From assembly GCA_028455995.1 (NCBI GenBank), contig JABELC010000005.1, forward strand, positions 620,001-684,000: DNA of 64,000 bases, in the 5' to 3' direction. The stretch comes from Scleromitrula shiraiana (Eukaryota > Ascomycota > Leotiomycetes > Helotiales > Sclerotiniaceae). The position numbers and the translations under genes are program-made. Positions 48,993 through 59,804 of this stretch are shown piece by piece. Numbering within the stretch: the stretch's first letter is position 1; every line of letters starts with the position of its first letter. The notes under the pieces are model-generated. The model was given only the letters and a program-made list of their open reading frames with translations. It made no database searches and was not told where the DNA came from.

Positions 48993-50256
48993 ATGTTGGC
49001 AAGATCATGTCTGCGCTCGACGCGCTCGGTCGGAGGAGTACGGAATAATGCTATCAACACTACCAAGGTACGAACCACTCCTCATTTTCGAGTCAACAAG
49101 GAGGGCTTCAACATGGGCACACACATGGATGGTTACGCTGTTAGCCGGTCTCGTCGAACTTGACACTGATATTAGATATTACAGCGTGCCGCATCTTCCT
49201 CCACCCCCACCGAAGCATCCTCTCCCTTCCGTCTGAACGCAGCTGCAACCGCTGCTACCGCAGTGGCAGCAGGTTCCCTCGCTTGGTACTATCATCTTTA
49301 TGGCCAGCCATTACATGCTATGACACCATCAGAAGAAGGGTGAGTGACATTGTGATTTTACGGACAATGATGAACATATATGGGAGCAAATAAGGAATCC
49401 GGCAATGTTACAAGAACTGAGCGGGGGGACAGGATGGCAAGAATACCATACTGACACGGCATTAGTCTTCACCCAACACAATACCCATGGGAGCATCAAA
49501 AATACAACAAGACTTATGATCATCAAGCGTAAGAACTGCAGGCTCTGATTACATGACTTAAATTAACCCCAAAACAGACTCCGAAGAGGTTTCCAAGTTT
49601 ACCAAGAAGTTTGCGCCTCATGCCATTCTTTGAGCCGAATTCCATACAGAGCTTTGGTTGGTGTTACACACACAGTCGATGAGGCAAAAGCCATGGCCGA
49701 GGAGAACGAATACGACAGCGAACCTAACGACGAGGGTGAAATCGAGAAACGTCCAGGAAAGCTCTCCGATTACCTCCCATCCCCATACAAGAACGATGAA
49801 GCCGCCCGTGCTGCCAACAACGGAGCCCTTCCTCCTGATCTAAGTTTGATCGTCAAAGCTAGACATGGTGGATGCAACTACATTTTCAACTTATTGACTG
49901 GTTACCCAGAGGAGGCACCGCCAGGGGTGAAGCTCGCAGAGGGTCTCAACTTCAACCCATACTTCCCTGGTACCGGTATTGCCATGGCTCGTGTTCTCTA
50001 CAACGAACTTGTCGAATATGAAGATGGCACCCCAGCTACAACCTCACAAATGGCTAAGGATGTTGTTGAATTCCTCAACTGGTCTGCTGAGCCCGAGATG
50101 GATCAAAGAAAGAAGATGGGTTTGAAGGTTTTGGTTATTGGATCCGCTTTGTTTGCGTTGAGCGTCTGGGTCAAGCGTTACAAGTGGTCTCCGGTCAAGA
50201 CAAGAAAGATTGTGTACAACCCACCAGTTGGCGGCGGTCATAATCCTCGCCATTAG
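48993..50256 (+). CDS. cyt1: Cytochrome c1 of complex III
   Basis: Model join(48993..49067,49185..49339,49466..49528,49578..50256), 323 aa. Cytochrome c1 carries electrons from the Rieske protein to cytochrome c in the inner mitochondrial membrane. A bipartite presequence begins MLARSCLRSTRSVGGVR and continues with an Ala-rich sorting segment (AAATAATAVAAGSLAWYY). The mature part has HPTQYPWEH, the heme-binding CASCH, LSRIPYRALVG, PPDLSLIVKARHGG, and the axial-methionine region GTGIAMARVLYNELVEYEDG. A single C-terminal membrane helix (KVLVIGSALFALSVWV) precedes the basic tail. All three introns are GT...AG and phase-consistent. Confidence 0.97.
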
Positions 50257-50738
50257 ATTTTCTTTTCTTTTGTTTAATGGGGGAGCGAAGGGCAGGAAAT
50301 AAATGTGCTACTAGTTTTATCTTACTGCGCGAATTGTACAAAGGGGTAGTTCAGATGGTAGATAAAAGCTTCACTTTGGGAGCTTCTCTCCCAACTGTGG
50401 TAGCAAAATATTAGATGTGCCAATTTCATTTAAAGACTTGTTATGATTCAACAAATCGATCCCTCGTTCCTGTATAATACCAAATATCCAGTACAGTCAA
50501 AAGCGCAGAATCAATATATGAACTTACATGGATTTTGGGTGGTTGAAGCTTGCAAGAAAAAAAAAAGCTCGGTAAAAAAAATTATCCAGGAACTTTTTTC
50601 CTTCAATTTTTGAACATTTATCTGTGATCTTCAAACTTTAGGATTTGTACAAATTATTGTATATTCCTTAGACCGTTAGTCTGCTATTTGTTTAGCAAGG
50701 AAAACTTGATTCGATCAACAAGGAATCGTGTGTATAAT
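50257..50738. other. Intergenic between cyt1 and the glycosylase gene
   Basis: About 480 bp. A partly tRNA-like stretch near 50344-50410 was examined and not accepted. Two A tracts occur near 50553-50581. Confidence 0.45.
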
Positions 50739-53575
50739 ATGGCGGACGTTGAGTTAACAAAGGAAGTTGCTGTTGCACAGGATGCGGGGGTAGATGCAGG
50801 CAAGGAAACTTCAACACATGGAAGTGCACAAGAAGATGTGGCCATGGGAGATGCTGAGGCAGATGCTTTCTCGACAGCTAGGACATCCCTAGAGGATGTA
50901 AGTCAAAGAAAAACCAATTTTGATTTTCGAATTTGAGGGTAAATGTAGTAGCTAACAGTACATCACCAGGGCCGCGCGGATGGACAAGCCAGCGCAAATA
51001 AGAAACGAAAGCGTGACCACAAAGCAGAGCGCGCAGCCAAGAGAATGAAGAAAGACGAGAAGAAGGTAGAGAATCAGAAAGAAGGGACGCAAACTCCAGA
51101 ACAGCTCCAACAACTCAGAGAAGCAAAGGCCGAAAGGAAACGCATCGCAGAGGAGCAACAAAAAGTCGCAAAGGCCAGGAAAGCGCGCGCTCACGAAGAA
51201 AAAATGAAGGCTGAGCGTATGGCGAAATCGGAGAAGTTCAAGACGAAACGTTTAAATAGGATTCAGGAGTTGGAGCAACAAGTCAAGAACCTATCTGAGA
51301 ATTTGATTTTGTCGCAAAAGGCTCTGGAAGAAAAGGCGCAAAAGGAGACGGAGAGTGGTGAAGGAAAGGCACCAAAACAGGGACCGAAGACCTCGACTTA
51401 TTTTGGCCAGGCTGAAGAAGCTGCAAAGAAAGCGGCTGCGGGAGAGAAGGCAAAGGCGAAGCGCAAGGCTAAGAAGATGAAGGCTTTGAAAGGATTGGAG
51501 AGTCAGATCACTAAGGCTAGGGAGTCTTTGGCTAATGCTCAGGCGGAGACGAGTGATGCGCCTAAGGTCGATGCCGGCATAGCTTACTTAGAGGAAGTTG
51601 CGATGGAGGCTGCTGAAGAGCCCGTTACTTCGCCCGAGGCAGAGGATCAGAATATGGATGTAGATACTCCAATGGGAGATGGGGAGCATGTTTCCCAGGG
51701 ACAGAGCGAGGATGTTGCATCCACCGATGATGTTTTACCAGAGCCTGAGCAAGAAGAGCCTAGCAGTGAAAAGGAATCTACCCAGGACAGCGCGCCTATC
51801 GAAGTTGAGCAAGCATCGGAAAAATCCGAGGAAAGCGCAGATGTATCAGAAACTGAGAACGAGAAGGTGTTAGAAAAGCCCGAGGATAACACAGCTGTTG
51901 CAGAACCATCTGTTACCGATGCCCCTGCAGCTGAACCTTCTTCGACTGAAACCGTAGAAAGCTCGGAAGCGCCAAAAGAGCAGGATGAGCCCAATACAAG
52001 TGCCAAGAAGTCTACAAGAAAGAGAAAGAGAAACAACAACCGTTTGGAAACAGAGGAACAAACACCAACCAAAGCTACAACTGAAGATAAGCCAAGAGGG
52101 GCTAAGCGAGCGAAACTTTCATCTCCGATCAAAAATAACAATTCGAACACCACTTCTCAACCTTTGGTAGAATCGAAAAGTGCTAATGTTCCAAAAGCGA
52201 GAGCCGGTAGACCTCGAGGCAAAGCTGCTGCTCTTGCATCGAAACCTGAACCGTCTTTATCTGATACTCCCGCAAGGAACACCAGGAGAGCAAAAGCTCA
52301 CCACTCGTAGGAGGACCAGGCTTTACGAGTGGTAGTTTGCCCCTGGATTATGAGCACCAGTCCAGCAACGAATTTGGAGGACTAGGAGATGATGCGGATA
52401 TTGATGATAATTCGGACTCACCAGGTGGCATGCCACGTTTAAATTTTGATGTTGCCCATAACCATTTAGAACAACCAGATCCTGAAGACTTGGTTCTACC
52501 GACTCTGAAGAATACAAAAAGTGTTGTGAACGATGACTTCGATTGTTCCTCTGAACTATCTGAATTAAGCTTAACCGATTATCCTTTTCTAGCTTCAGAG
52601 GACAGCACTGGCGATATGATCGAAGTTGATATCCCCCATCTGCTCAGGTCAGGGACAAAACTCAAAAAGCCACCTGCAAAGTCACCGTATTTCACTCCAT
52701 CAGCTACACCCTCCAAGAAAGGCAAATCAGAACCATCGCCATCGAAGAAATCTCCCAACAAACGCCCTCCAGGAATTGTTTCATGTATTCCCTTCCCGCC
52801 TCTTTCCGCACCTCATTTTGGCCTCATCCAAGAAAAGCTCGCGCACGATCCATTCCGTCTACTTATCGCCGTCACCTTCCTCAATCGCACTCACGGTAAA
52901 CACGCCATCCCAGTCTTCTACTCTCTAATGGATAAATATTCCACACCCCAAGCCCTCGTCGACGCCCCAAAAGAAAATATCGTTTCAATAATCCGACATC
53001 TCGGTCTTCAGAATCAACGCGCAGCCACTTATCAAGCATACGCCCAGATATTCATCCAGAACCCACCAGTCAAGAATAAACGCTACGCAGTGCATGATTA
53101 CCCGACCAAAGGACTGGGTCGCGAAGTCAAGAAAAGCGAAATCCTCCCCGACGAGGAATTCGATTCCCGTCCCGCCTGGGAAATTGGCCACATGACTCAA
53201 GGTCCCTATGCAATCGATAGCTGGCGCATCTTCTGTCGCGACATTCTACGTGGTAAGGCGACTGGCTGGAACGGGGAAGGCAATACAGATGAAGGATTCC
53301 AACCGGAATGGATGAGGGTTATTCCCGAAGATAAAGAATTGAGGGCGTTTTTGAGGTGGATGTGGTTGAAAGAGGGGTTTGAGTGGGATCCGTTTACGGG
53401 GGAGAAAGAGGTTGCGGGTGAGGGGTCGATGAGGGCGGCGATTGAGGGGAGGATTGCTTGGGATGATGAGGGTGGGATGAGGATTTTGGAGGGGGAGGTG
53501 GATCCGGAGAGTGGGGAGGTGGCTTGTTGGGATGGGGAGGGGAATTTGGTTTGGAGGGAGGATTTACCTCCTTGA
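50739..53575 (+). CDS. MBD4-like HhH-GPD DNA glycosylase with Lys-rich N-terminal region (fusion model)
   Basis: Preferred model join(50739..50897,50970..52206,52311..53575), 886 aa. The N-terminal half is Lys/Glu/Ala-rich with a long predicted coiled coil (about residues 75-200), an acidic Ser/Glu stretch and basic patches, suggesting a nuclear or chromatin protein. From residue about 600 the HhH-GPD fold appears: FGLIQEKLAHDPFRLLIAVT, HGKHAIPVFYSLMDKYSTP, IIRHLGLQNQRAATYQAYA, and YAIDSWRIFCRDIL, whose Asp matches the catalytic Asp of MBD4, a mismatch thymine/uracil glycosylase. If the intron 52207-52310 is not used, the first frame stops at 52310 with an AT-hook-like GRPRGKAA. The second frame then has no ATG until 52430, leaving no room for a promoter. 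Two separate genes remain possible. Confidence 0.62.
52311..53575 (+). other. HhH-GPD glycosylase domain segment
   Basis: This open segment encodes the catalytic part related to MBD4/endonuclease III-type glycosylases, preceded by about 120 acidic and Ser/Pro/Lys-rich residues. Its plus strand is C-rich to about 53270 and strongly G-rich from about 53340 to 53560, where the tail is a Glu/Gly/Trp-rich stretch. It is listed separately because it may be annotated as its own gene. Confidence 0.7.
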
Positions 53576-53998
53576 GCTTTGGGTGATTTATTGGGTTATC
53601 CTTTCGTTTTCTTTTGTAGATATTTTGGGGTTGTTTGTCATTTTTGAGGGTCTATATCGAGTTGTTTTTTATACTTTCTTGTTTATATGTTTCTCTTTTC
53701 CTTGTATATTACATCGGCGTACTTGGAATAAAGTATAGCAAATATAGATAAATACAAACAAATCAAAGTAAAGAATCAAATTCCAAGCTATTCGAGTTCT
53801 GAACGTCCATTCACCAGATGTACAATTATCATTTCGTTGATACCCCTTTCTATTTCTAGTGTCCCAGGTCCCTTATATCTCGCAAAGCCATCCCATTTTA
53901 CCACATCCACCCCCCTCTCAGACCAAATAATCAAACACCCACACTATATGCCTCACCAACTCGCCCTCCAATCTCCCCATCAAACAATAAATCAGCAA
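53576..53998. other. Convergent 3' region
   Basis: About 420 bp between the convergent glycosylase and hypothetical genes, T-rich on the left and C-rich on the right. No gene is seen. Confidence 0.45.
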
Positions 53999-55087
53999 CT
54001 ACCCGCAAAAACCCCTACAAACACACCGACCGATTCTCTCCATCATTCCCCCCTCGTACAAATCTAAATACAACCCCAAACACTCAACAACACCCTCCCA
54101 TTTCTCGGCCCAGTCAACGAGCACCCGTAGTATAATTACCAAAATGAGGACTAGGAACCAGGGTGATTTGATTGTGGGTTGAAAGGATTTCCATTTCCTG
54201 CTTGATATCGGGGTAAGAAGAGGGGTGGAAGGGAGGGGGAGAGGCTGAGGCTGGGGGAGGGGTTGAGTTTTGAGGGTGTGGGTGGGAGTATAGATTTGAG
54301 TGGGAGTTTTTCGTTTTCTTTCTGGGGTGGTACGGTTAGGATGGATAAAGAATTGTCCGGGGGTGGCGCAAGCTCGGTTAGTGTAGGATGGAGGGGATGG
54401 AGAGGAAAAGGGTATTTGAGAGGTGGGTGTGAAAGAGGGGGGTGAGAAAGATGAGGGTGTATGGGGTGTTGGGATATTAGTGGAATGATGTGGAGGAGTT
54501 GGATATGTCGAGGCTCTGGGGAATCTGTATCTGCGTAAATGACGAGGCAGGAAATCTACACGCTCATCAGGGGGATCAAAGGTAGAAGGGGTAAAGTTTT
54601 GTGCTTGAAGTGGTGATGAGAATTGAATTGTGGGAGATGCAGGTTCGTTTTTGTAGGGGGATGTATCGTAATCCATATCCAGATCCATGTCCATATCCGA
54701 ATAGACATCGGTATCGGTATTGGTATAAGCATCAACATAGGCAGGGATAATGGTAGAATCAACGTTCAAATTAGGAGAATCTCTCAGAACCTCGTCTAGG
54801 TTGAGATAATTGGGTCCAGAGGGTATGCGACGTTTTGGGGTTTGAGATTCAGGGCGAGGGGTAGGGTTGCGTGACCGTCTGTTATGGGAGCGGTGGAATC
54901 GCTGGAAAGGGTTATTGCTTGTGAATATGGGGCCGGAGTCTCTAGTATTCAGGTCTGACATTTTGAACCCTTTCATTGGTGATGATCTAGATGTGAGAGA
55001 ATGAGGGCGGCGGCGGAAGCGCCGGAAGGGACTATCAATTGTAAAGATAGGTTCCGTGTCGTTGATGGCTGTGTTCAAATCTGACAT
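53999..55087 (-). CDS. Hypothetical Pro-rich protein with C-terminal membrane segment
   Basis: Single frame of 362 aa. Not recognised. Residues 1-42 and 43-84 are two copies of a repeat (MSDLNT...PIFT...PFRRF, MSDLNT...PIFT...PFQRF) exactly 126 bp apart. The middle is Asp/Met- then Ser/Pro/Thr-rich and probably disordered. A hydrophobic segment near residues 308-325 (FLVLILVIILRVLV) suggests a tail anchor, followed by about 35 residues with several Cys and Gly. A third, decayed repeat unit lies upstream in frame to 55222 but is cut by a TGA. The 3' part of the coding strand is G-rich, the 5' part C-rich. Function is unknown. Confidence 0.6.
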   Translation of the reverse strand: MSDLNTAINDTEPIFTIDSPFRRFRRRPHSLTSRSSPMKGFKMSDLNTRDSGPIFTSNNPFQRFHRSHNRRSRNPTPRPESQTPKRRIPSGPNYLNLDEVLRDSPNLNVDSTIIPAYVDAYTNTDTDVYSDMDMDLDMDYDTSPYKNEPASPTIQFSSPLQAQNFTPSTFDPPDERVDFLPRHLRRYRFPRASTYPTPPHHSTNIPTPHTPSSFSPPSFTPTSQIPFSSPSPPSYTNRACATPGQFFIHPNRTTPERKRKTPTQIYTPTHTLKTQPLPQPQPLPLPSTPLLTPISSRKWKSFQPTIKSPWFLVLILVIILRVLVDWAEKWEGVVECLGLYLDLYEGGMMERIGRCVCRGFCG

Positions 55088-55222
55088 TTTGAAGCCTTTA
55101 ATTGGTGATGGTTGAGATGAGAGAACGTTGGTGGCAGCGATGGTGGCGGGACTGCTGACTGGAAAGGAATATCATTGGGAAAAATTGGGTTCGGAATTGT
55201 TGTGAATATTTGAGTTAGACAT
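55088..55222 (-). repeat. Degenerate upstream copy of the N-terminal repeat
   Basis: The 135 bp before the start codon of the hypothetical membrane protein repeat its first 126 bp with several changes. It opens ATG TCT AAC, keeps EPNF where the others have EPIF or GPIF, and ends SPIKGFKM next to the copy below (SPMKGFKM in the later unit). A TGA at about 55172 interrupts it. It is thus a third tandem unit that no longer contributes to the protein, unless the start lies downstream by design. Confidence 0.6.
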
Positions 55223-55750
55223 TCTGGAAATTTTGAAAAGTAATGATTGACAGAAGAGAAGAGAAGGAAAGAGATGGGGGTGTAAGTGTTGCTTGAGATA
55301 TATACTATTTCTTCAGCTGAAACACCTCCTCTTTCCAAATATTGTCGTGGAGACTATTCCATTTGTGAAGAAAGAGACGTGCATATTGTAAATTGGGAAT
55401 CCAGATGTAACTTTTTGTCCGTGGGAACGGCAAAGAATTTGTTTGACATGAACTTTCGGCGTGTATCTTGCAACGTTTATTTTTACTGGAGGCTTGTAAG
55501 TGACAGAATCCTGCAAAATATAAGAGTTCAAATGCTTTTGAATTCCTATAGTAAAAGGTATCATTAATTTCAAAACTATGTCACTGCCTTAAAATAGAAA
55601 TAACAAGAAAAAAGAATATTGCCCCCACCACCATTCATTCATCATTCTGGTTTTCTGTCTTCCTCATGATGCATTCCAACCGTTTCTTTGCTGTAGACTT
55701 GTGTATGATATGAAACCTTTGTAGTTTCTCTAGATTTCCTCCTCAAGGTA
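55223..55750. other. Intergenic, nothing recognised
   Basis: A 530-bp gap between tandem minus-strand genes. It acts as promoter of the hypothetical membrane protein gene and 3' region of the SDR-like gene. No feature stands out. Confidence 0.4.
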
Positions 55751-56852
55751 TCAATTCAATTGCAAATTATCTGGACAAGCCTCACCATGCGCATCAATTC
55801 TGTACACTCCATTACCTCTTCCTTCTTTCATAACCACTGCTTTTGCTACACCGACTCTATCAGCCGGACTATCCACCCAGCCAGCCCTCTTTCCTTTGTC
55901 TCTCAGTTCTTTTGCTGGTGGGTATACAACACTTGTTGCTAAAAATATTACTGTCTCGGCGATTTCCTCAGCATCAGGCCCTATGAATCGGGTGTAAAGC
56001 GGTAGTGCTGTCCATTTCAGAAGTTGAGCGGGATACCACAACAAGCCCTGTACCCTATCGGTGTTGACTCTGGGATAAAAGCTTATGAAGGATATGTTTG
56101 GGTGGGCTTTGGCATATTTGCTGTAGACGCGAGAGGGTCCATTCTTTGTCGGATGAGAGTTTGAGGTATCGTCGTCTGCGAACTGGGCATTGTCGTCATG
56201 GCCCTCAGGCAAAATAGATATCACACGAGGGCAAATACTTTTGGACAGAAGAGGAAGAAGTTTGGTGATGAGACGTTGGTTGGCGTCAAATTGACCAAGG
56301 ATCTCTTCTGCCTCCTCGCGACCTATGTGTATGAATCGATGTTAGTTTTAGCAGTGTTTAATATATAGAGAACATTCATCAGAAGCGTAGGCATAATAGT
56401 GTATAGAGCTTCTCGATTTATGATTGTAATGTAATTAACCAATATGACGTTCTGGTGGAATTGAAGATTGGGAATATACCTTTAAACCACGAATCCTCCA
56501 AAACATCACTTATAACTAACAGATCTATATGATCTTCCACTGTCGCAAGGCTGTCACATACACCATCAATCTCAGAAAGAGTAAAGAATTTTTGCCAGCT
56601 CAAAGAATCTTTGTAGTGTCCACTGGGATTTATTGATTTTAGCTGCTTGGCTATATGTCCCAAATGGTTGCGCACCTCACTACGATATGAACGGTTGACG
56701 ATGTGAATTCTTGGAGCATTTTCATATTTCGCTAGGCAGCGCAATGTAGTCAAATCATATTCATGATTTAGGCCCACGAAAACAGTCACAAGGCCTGGAG
56801 GCAGAGATTGAAGAGCTTGGTTGGAAGCGATCACTTGGCTCGGTTTGACCAT
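55751..56852 (-). CDS. SDR-like Rossmann protein, probably non-canonical
   Basis: Model complement(join(55751..56322,56480..56852)), 314 aa. The order of elements follows fungal short-chain dehydrogenase-like proteins: LVTVFVGLNHEYDLTTLRCLAKY at the nucleotide-binding turn, IHIVNRS after strand 2, DLLVISDVLE near strand 4, a helix with NQRLITKLLPLL, RVISILPEG, then YSKYAKAHPNISFISFYPRVNTD and GPDAEEIAETVIFLAT. The usual TGxxxGxG loop is replaced by VGLNHEYDLT, and a clear YxxxK pair is missing. Normal oxidoreductase activity is therefore doubtful. The 157-nt intron (GTATAT...ATAG) is longer than most here but restores the frame (FKG/REEAEE). The substrate is unknown. Confidence 0.75.
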
Positions 56853-57724
56853 TTTGCGATTTGAACTTTAGAATCTGGACGATTGATTGACTTCAATTCA
56901 GTTCCATTTCGTAAACGTAAAACAGAAAGTATCATGGCCGAAGCTTACTATTCAACACTCACACCACCAACCCACGCCGCATTGAATTTTCTTAGCTGAG
57001 TTGGAAAAGCCGTCAGGTGTCATTGGCCGCCGCATATCTGCATTGAGGCTAAACTCGGCACATTTATTAACATACCCATCCGGGAAACTTTAGGGGAGCT
57101 TTCCGAAAGGTGTGTGGTACAGCATGTTTGGATTGCTATCTGATTTGATGTGTTTTATCACTGAGACCACCAGAATCGCGCTAGTGATTAGTCAGCACAT
57201 CCATCCGGGAGCGATATCAACGACTACCGGTATGGCATAATTCTAGCTACACAATTCTTTCTGTATACCCAAAAGACTCTACTTCTAGCAACCCATACAA
57301 GCTGCATCGCGCGTTATTCTATAGAGCTATTACTGGTAGAAATATCTTCGAGCCTATTCCTGTGATCCTTATCCTTTTTATCTTGATGTTGACCTCAATT
57401 TTGAGAGTTCTGGTAATGGATCTTATTGATCTCAGCAAAATGATACTAAGTTTCTGCTCTGTTAGATCATGATAATCATCATAAAGTCTTTTGTCGCGTT
57501 GAATAAAACTTTAAGCGCATTAGATAGATCCTTTGTTGCTCACAAAGAAAAAAACCTGTGCATTCTTCTTCGCAATTCCTTTCAAGATATATCTGAAAGC
57601 TCTGATAAAAATCCCAAATTTCGTCTTGAAAATTTATGCTATCCTAATCAATACCTACTTAGTACCTATCTACGTTTTTTCCTCCAGTAAAAAAGAATAC
57701 TCTACACGATATCTCAATCTAATC
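56853..57724. other. Divergent intergenic region
   Basis: About 870 bp between the divergent SDR-like gene and a small membrane-protein gene. No gene or motif is recognised. Confidence 0.45.
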
Positions 57725-58072
57725 ATGTCGAGGCTTCGAGATGAAACGCCCGATCAACTTCAAGATCTTCCCTCAACCATTGTCGAATGTCTTAAAGTAG
57801 AAGTTCCTCGTTTCCTTGAGAATAGGTTGTTCACTCCCGAAGAAATGGATTTCCTTCACGACCTCCACATGATGATTAATGGACATGAGATCCGTTATGC
57901 ACCAGCATCAGCACGGGAGCAGTCATGGTCAATTGAATCAATTTTTAAAACAACCTTCATGCAGGTCCTACTGTATGGATCGCTAGTTGGTTTCGCTCTT
58001 ATGGGCTTGTATCCATACTTGAAAGAGATCCTGGAGATGGAAGAAAAAAGAAGATTTTGGGAATTATTCTAG
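57725..58072 (+). CDS. Small hypothetical membrane protein
   Basis: Single exon, 115 aa from the ATG at 57725 (upstream in-frame residues lack an ATG). The first 75 residues are soluble and acidic (MSRLRDETPDQLQDLP, LENRLFTPEEMDFLHDLHMM). One hydrophobic helix at about residues 80-98 (FMQVLLYGSLVGFALMGLY) is followed by a short charged tail ending EKRRFWELF. Not recognised. The reading frame is coding-like but short, so moderate confidence. Confidence 0.5.
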   Translation: MSRLRDETPDQLQDLPSTIVECLKVEVPRFLENRLFTPEEMDFLHDLHMMINGHEIRYAPASAREQSWSIESIFKTTFMQVLLYGSLVGFALMGLYPYLKEILEMEEKRRFWELF

Positions 58073-59082
58073 TAATGAAGTAATTTGCTTTATTATATCT
58101 GCATCCTCTGCTCTACAGGAGTATGAATGCGCTAGATTTCATTATTTAACTTCATGAAATATCGCCATGGACGACGTTTTGTTAATTGCAAGAGCTACAA
58201 ATATGTTTTTCTATTAATCAACTTTGTGAAACATCGCCCAAGACGGAGTTATGTTGATTGGCAAAAATACTTTTAATACTTCACCCTTTCTTTAGTCTTT
58301 GCTCCACGTATTTGTCTGAGTATCAGCTATTTCATATTCCCCAAATAACAACACATTCGATCAACACTTTCCCGTTTACTGGTACAAATGGTTTGAAACC
58401 ACATCGCTCATCTGGTCCGGCTCTCCCGATCCATAAACCATACTTGATGTTCATTCCATGATCGGTTTAAAATACACCCAGTCGGTATACAAATTCTAAA
58501 TATAAAGTAAGACTCTATACGAAGGGATGAAGGACGCTTATGGGTAGTTGATCAACCTTCTAATGAGCTAACGGTTGACCGCTCGACTGGTTCTGATCTA
58601 TGCTTCCATAAATCAAGCGGGGTCAATTTACGAATTAGAAGTATTGGTGTGTGTACCGAAACAGAGTTGTTGTCCTTGACTCTGGAGCCCAAATCCCTAC
58701 TCAATTATCCTTAACAGTCAGATTCAGTACTCCTCATAACAAAGACAACCAAACTCTGGAATGAGTCAAAGTGACTCTTCATTCAAGCTAGGATCAAGGT
58801 TGTCAACATGTTCTACGTTGGCTTCTAGAAGAATTAATCACTCATGTCTTACTTGGAAGCAAACCAAAGATTCTCGCTCTCATCGATTTCCTATCCATCA
58901 CATAGGTACTTGATGGACCCCTCAATTCTCTGTTTAGACAAGCTTTAGGATCTTGCCAAAGCATCTGTCTATACTACAGAAAATCATATCTTACCACTCA
59001 CCGCCAACCACCCACCAATTACCTCATAATCAAGTCCCTCTCGCAACCATTCTTATAGCCTCACCCGAACACCCGAAATTGA
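58073..59082. other. Intergenic, nothing recognised
   Basis: About 1 kb with no sustained frame except a 51-codon piece from an ATG at about 58761 (MSQSDSSFKLGSRL). That piece could be an upstream exon of the next frame but lacks a matching acceptor. Confidence 0.4.
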
Positions 59083-59634
59083 ATCAAATCAAATCAATTC
59101 GATAACACCCTGCCTCCCAAAAAGGTTTCAAGGTCTAAAGACTATAATGATGAGGACCTGGCCCGTCTAGTCTATAGCAAGTACAAGGAGCAGACACGTG
59201 CTCATCCAGACCGAGATATCGCAACCCACTTGGAAATTTTGCGACAAAGATTACTGAGCACGTTGCCCAATTTGCAAGCACTCACGGCAGAAAGAGAAAA
59301 TGCAATCTTGAAAAAAGAGCTAACTCTAGAGAGAAGTGGCAAACCCCCAAAACATATTGAGGAGTTCCGCCCCCAACTCGAGCAGCACTCTCTCCAGTTC
59401 CAAGGGAACCGCCCTCAAATCAAGGAATCTCCCTCCACGCTCACAATTGCGTCCGGATTACAGCAACACGGAGTCAAAATTGGGATTGCATCGATTGTAC
59501 TATTGATTGTGATATGGGCAATACTTATTTTTGCCGGGGATTCGGCAGGTGAAGCAGCAAAGATTATCTGGAAGTATATGAGGCAAGACAAAGACCAGGG
59601 GGGTTTATGGAGAAGGAAAGAATTGGTAGTCTAG
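59083..59634 (+). pseudogene. Open frame with C-terminal membrane helix but no visible start
   Basis: The frame is open from just after a TGA at 59080 to a stop at 59634 (183 codons) without any ATG. It reads KKVSRSKDYNDEDLARLVY, then ATHLEILRQRLLSTLPNLQAL, a coiled-coil-like ENAILKKELTLERSG, and a single membrane helix IGIASIVLLIVIWAILIFAG followed by a basic tail. Codon content looks genuine. Either an upstream exon supplies the start (no convincing donor/acceptor pair was found) or the start was lost. Function is unknown. It sits next to the broken CYP505 gene, so the neighbourhood may be decaying. Confidence 0.4.
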
Positions 59635-59804
59635 TCAGTTTAGGTGAAAGACTTGCGAGGAGTTTCTTGGGCTTTTGATTTACATTTGGGACTTGTGCAA
59701 TGTTGCATATAGAATGGAATTGGTTACTCTAGCGCAATGCCGGTCTCTGGGTTTGTGACAGGCATCCACAGGTTATCCTTGGTTTCAATAAAACAATGAC
59801 AATA

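Noticed and set aside
50344..50410. tRNA-like D-arm (TAGTTCAGATGGTAGA) and hairpin
   Set aside because: The anticodon loop would be the wrong size and no T-arm (GGTTCGA-type) follows.
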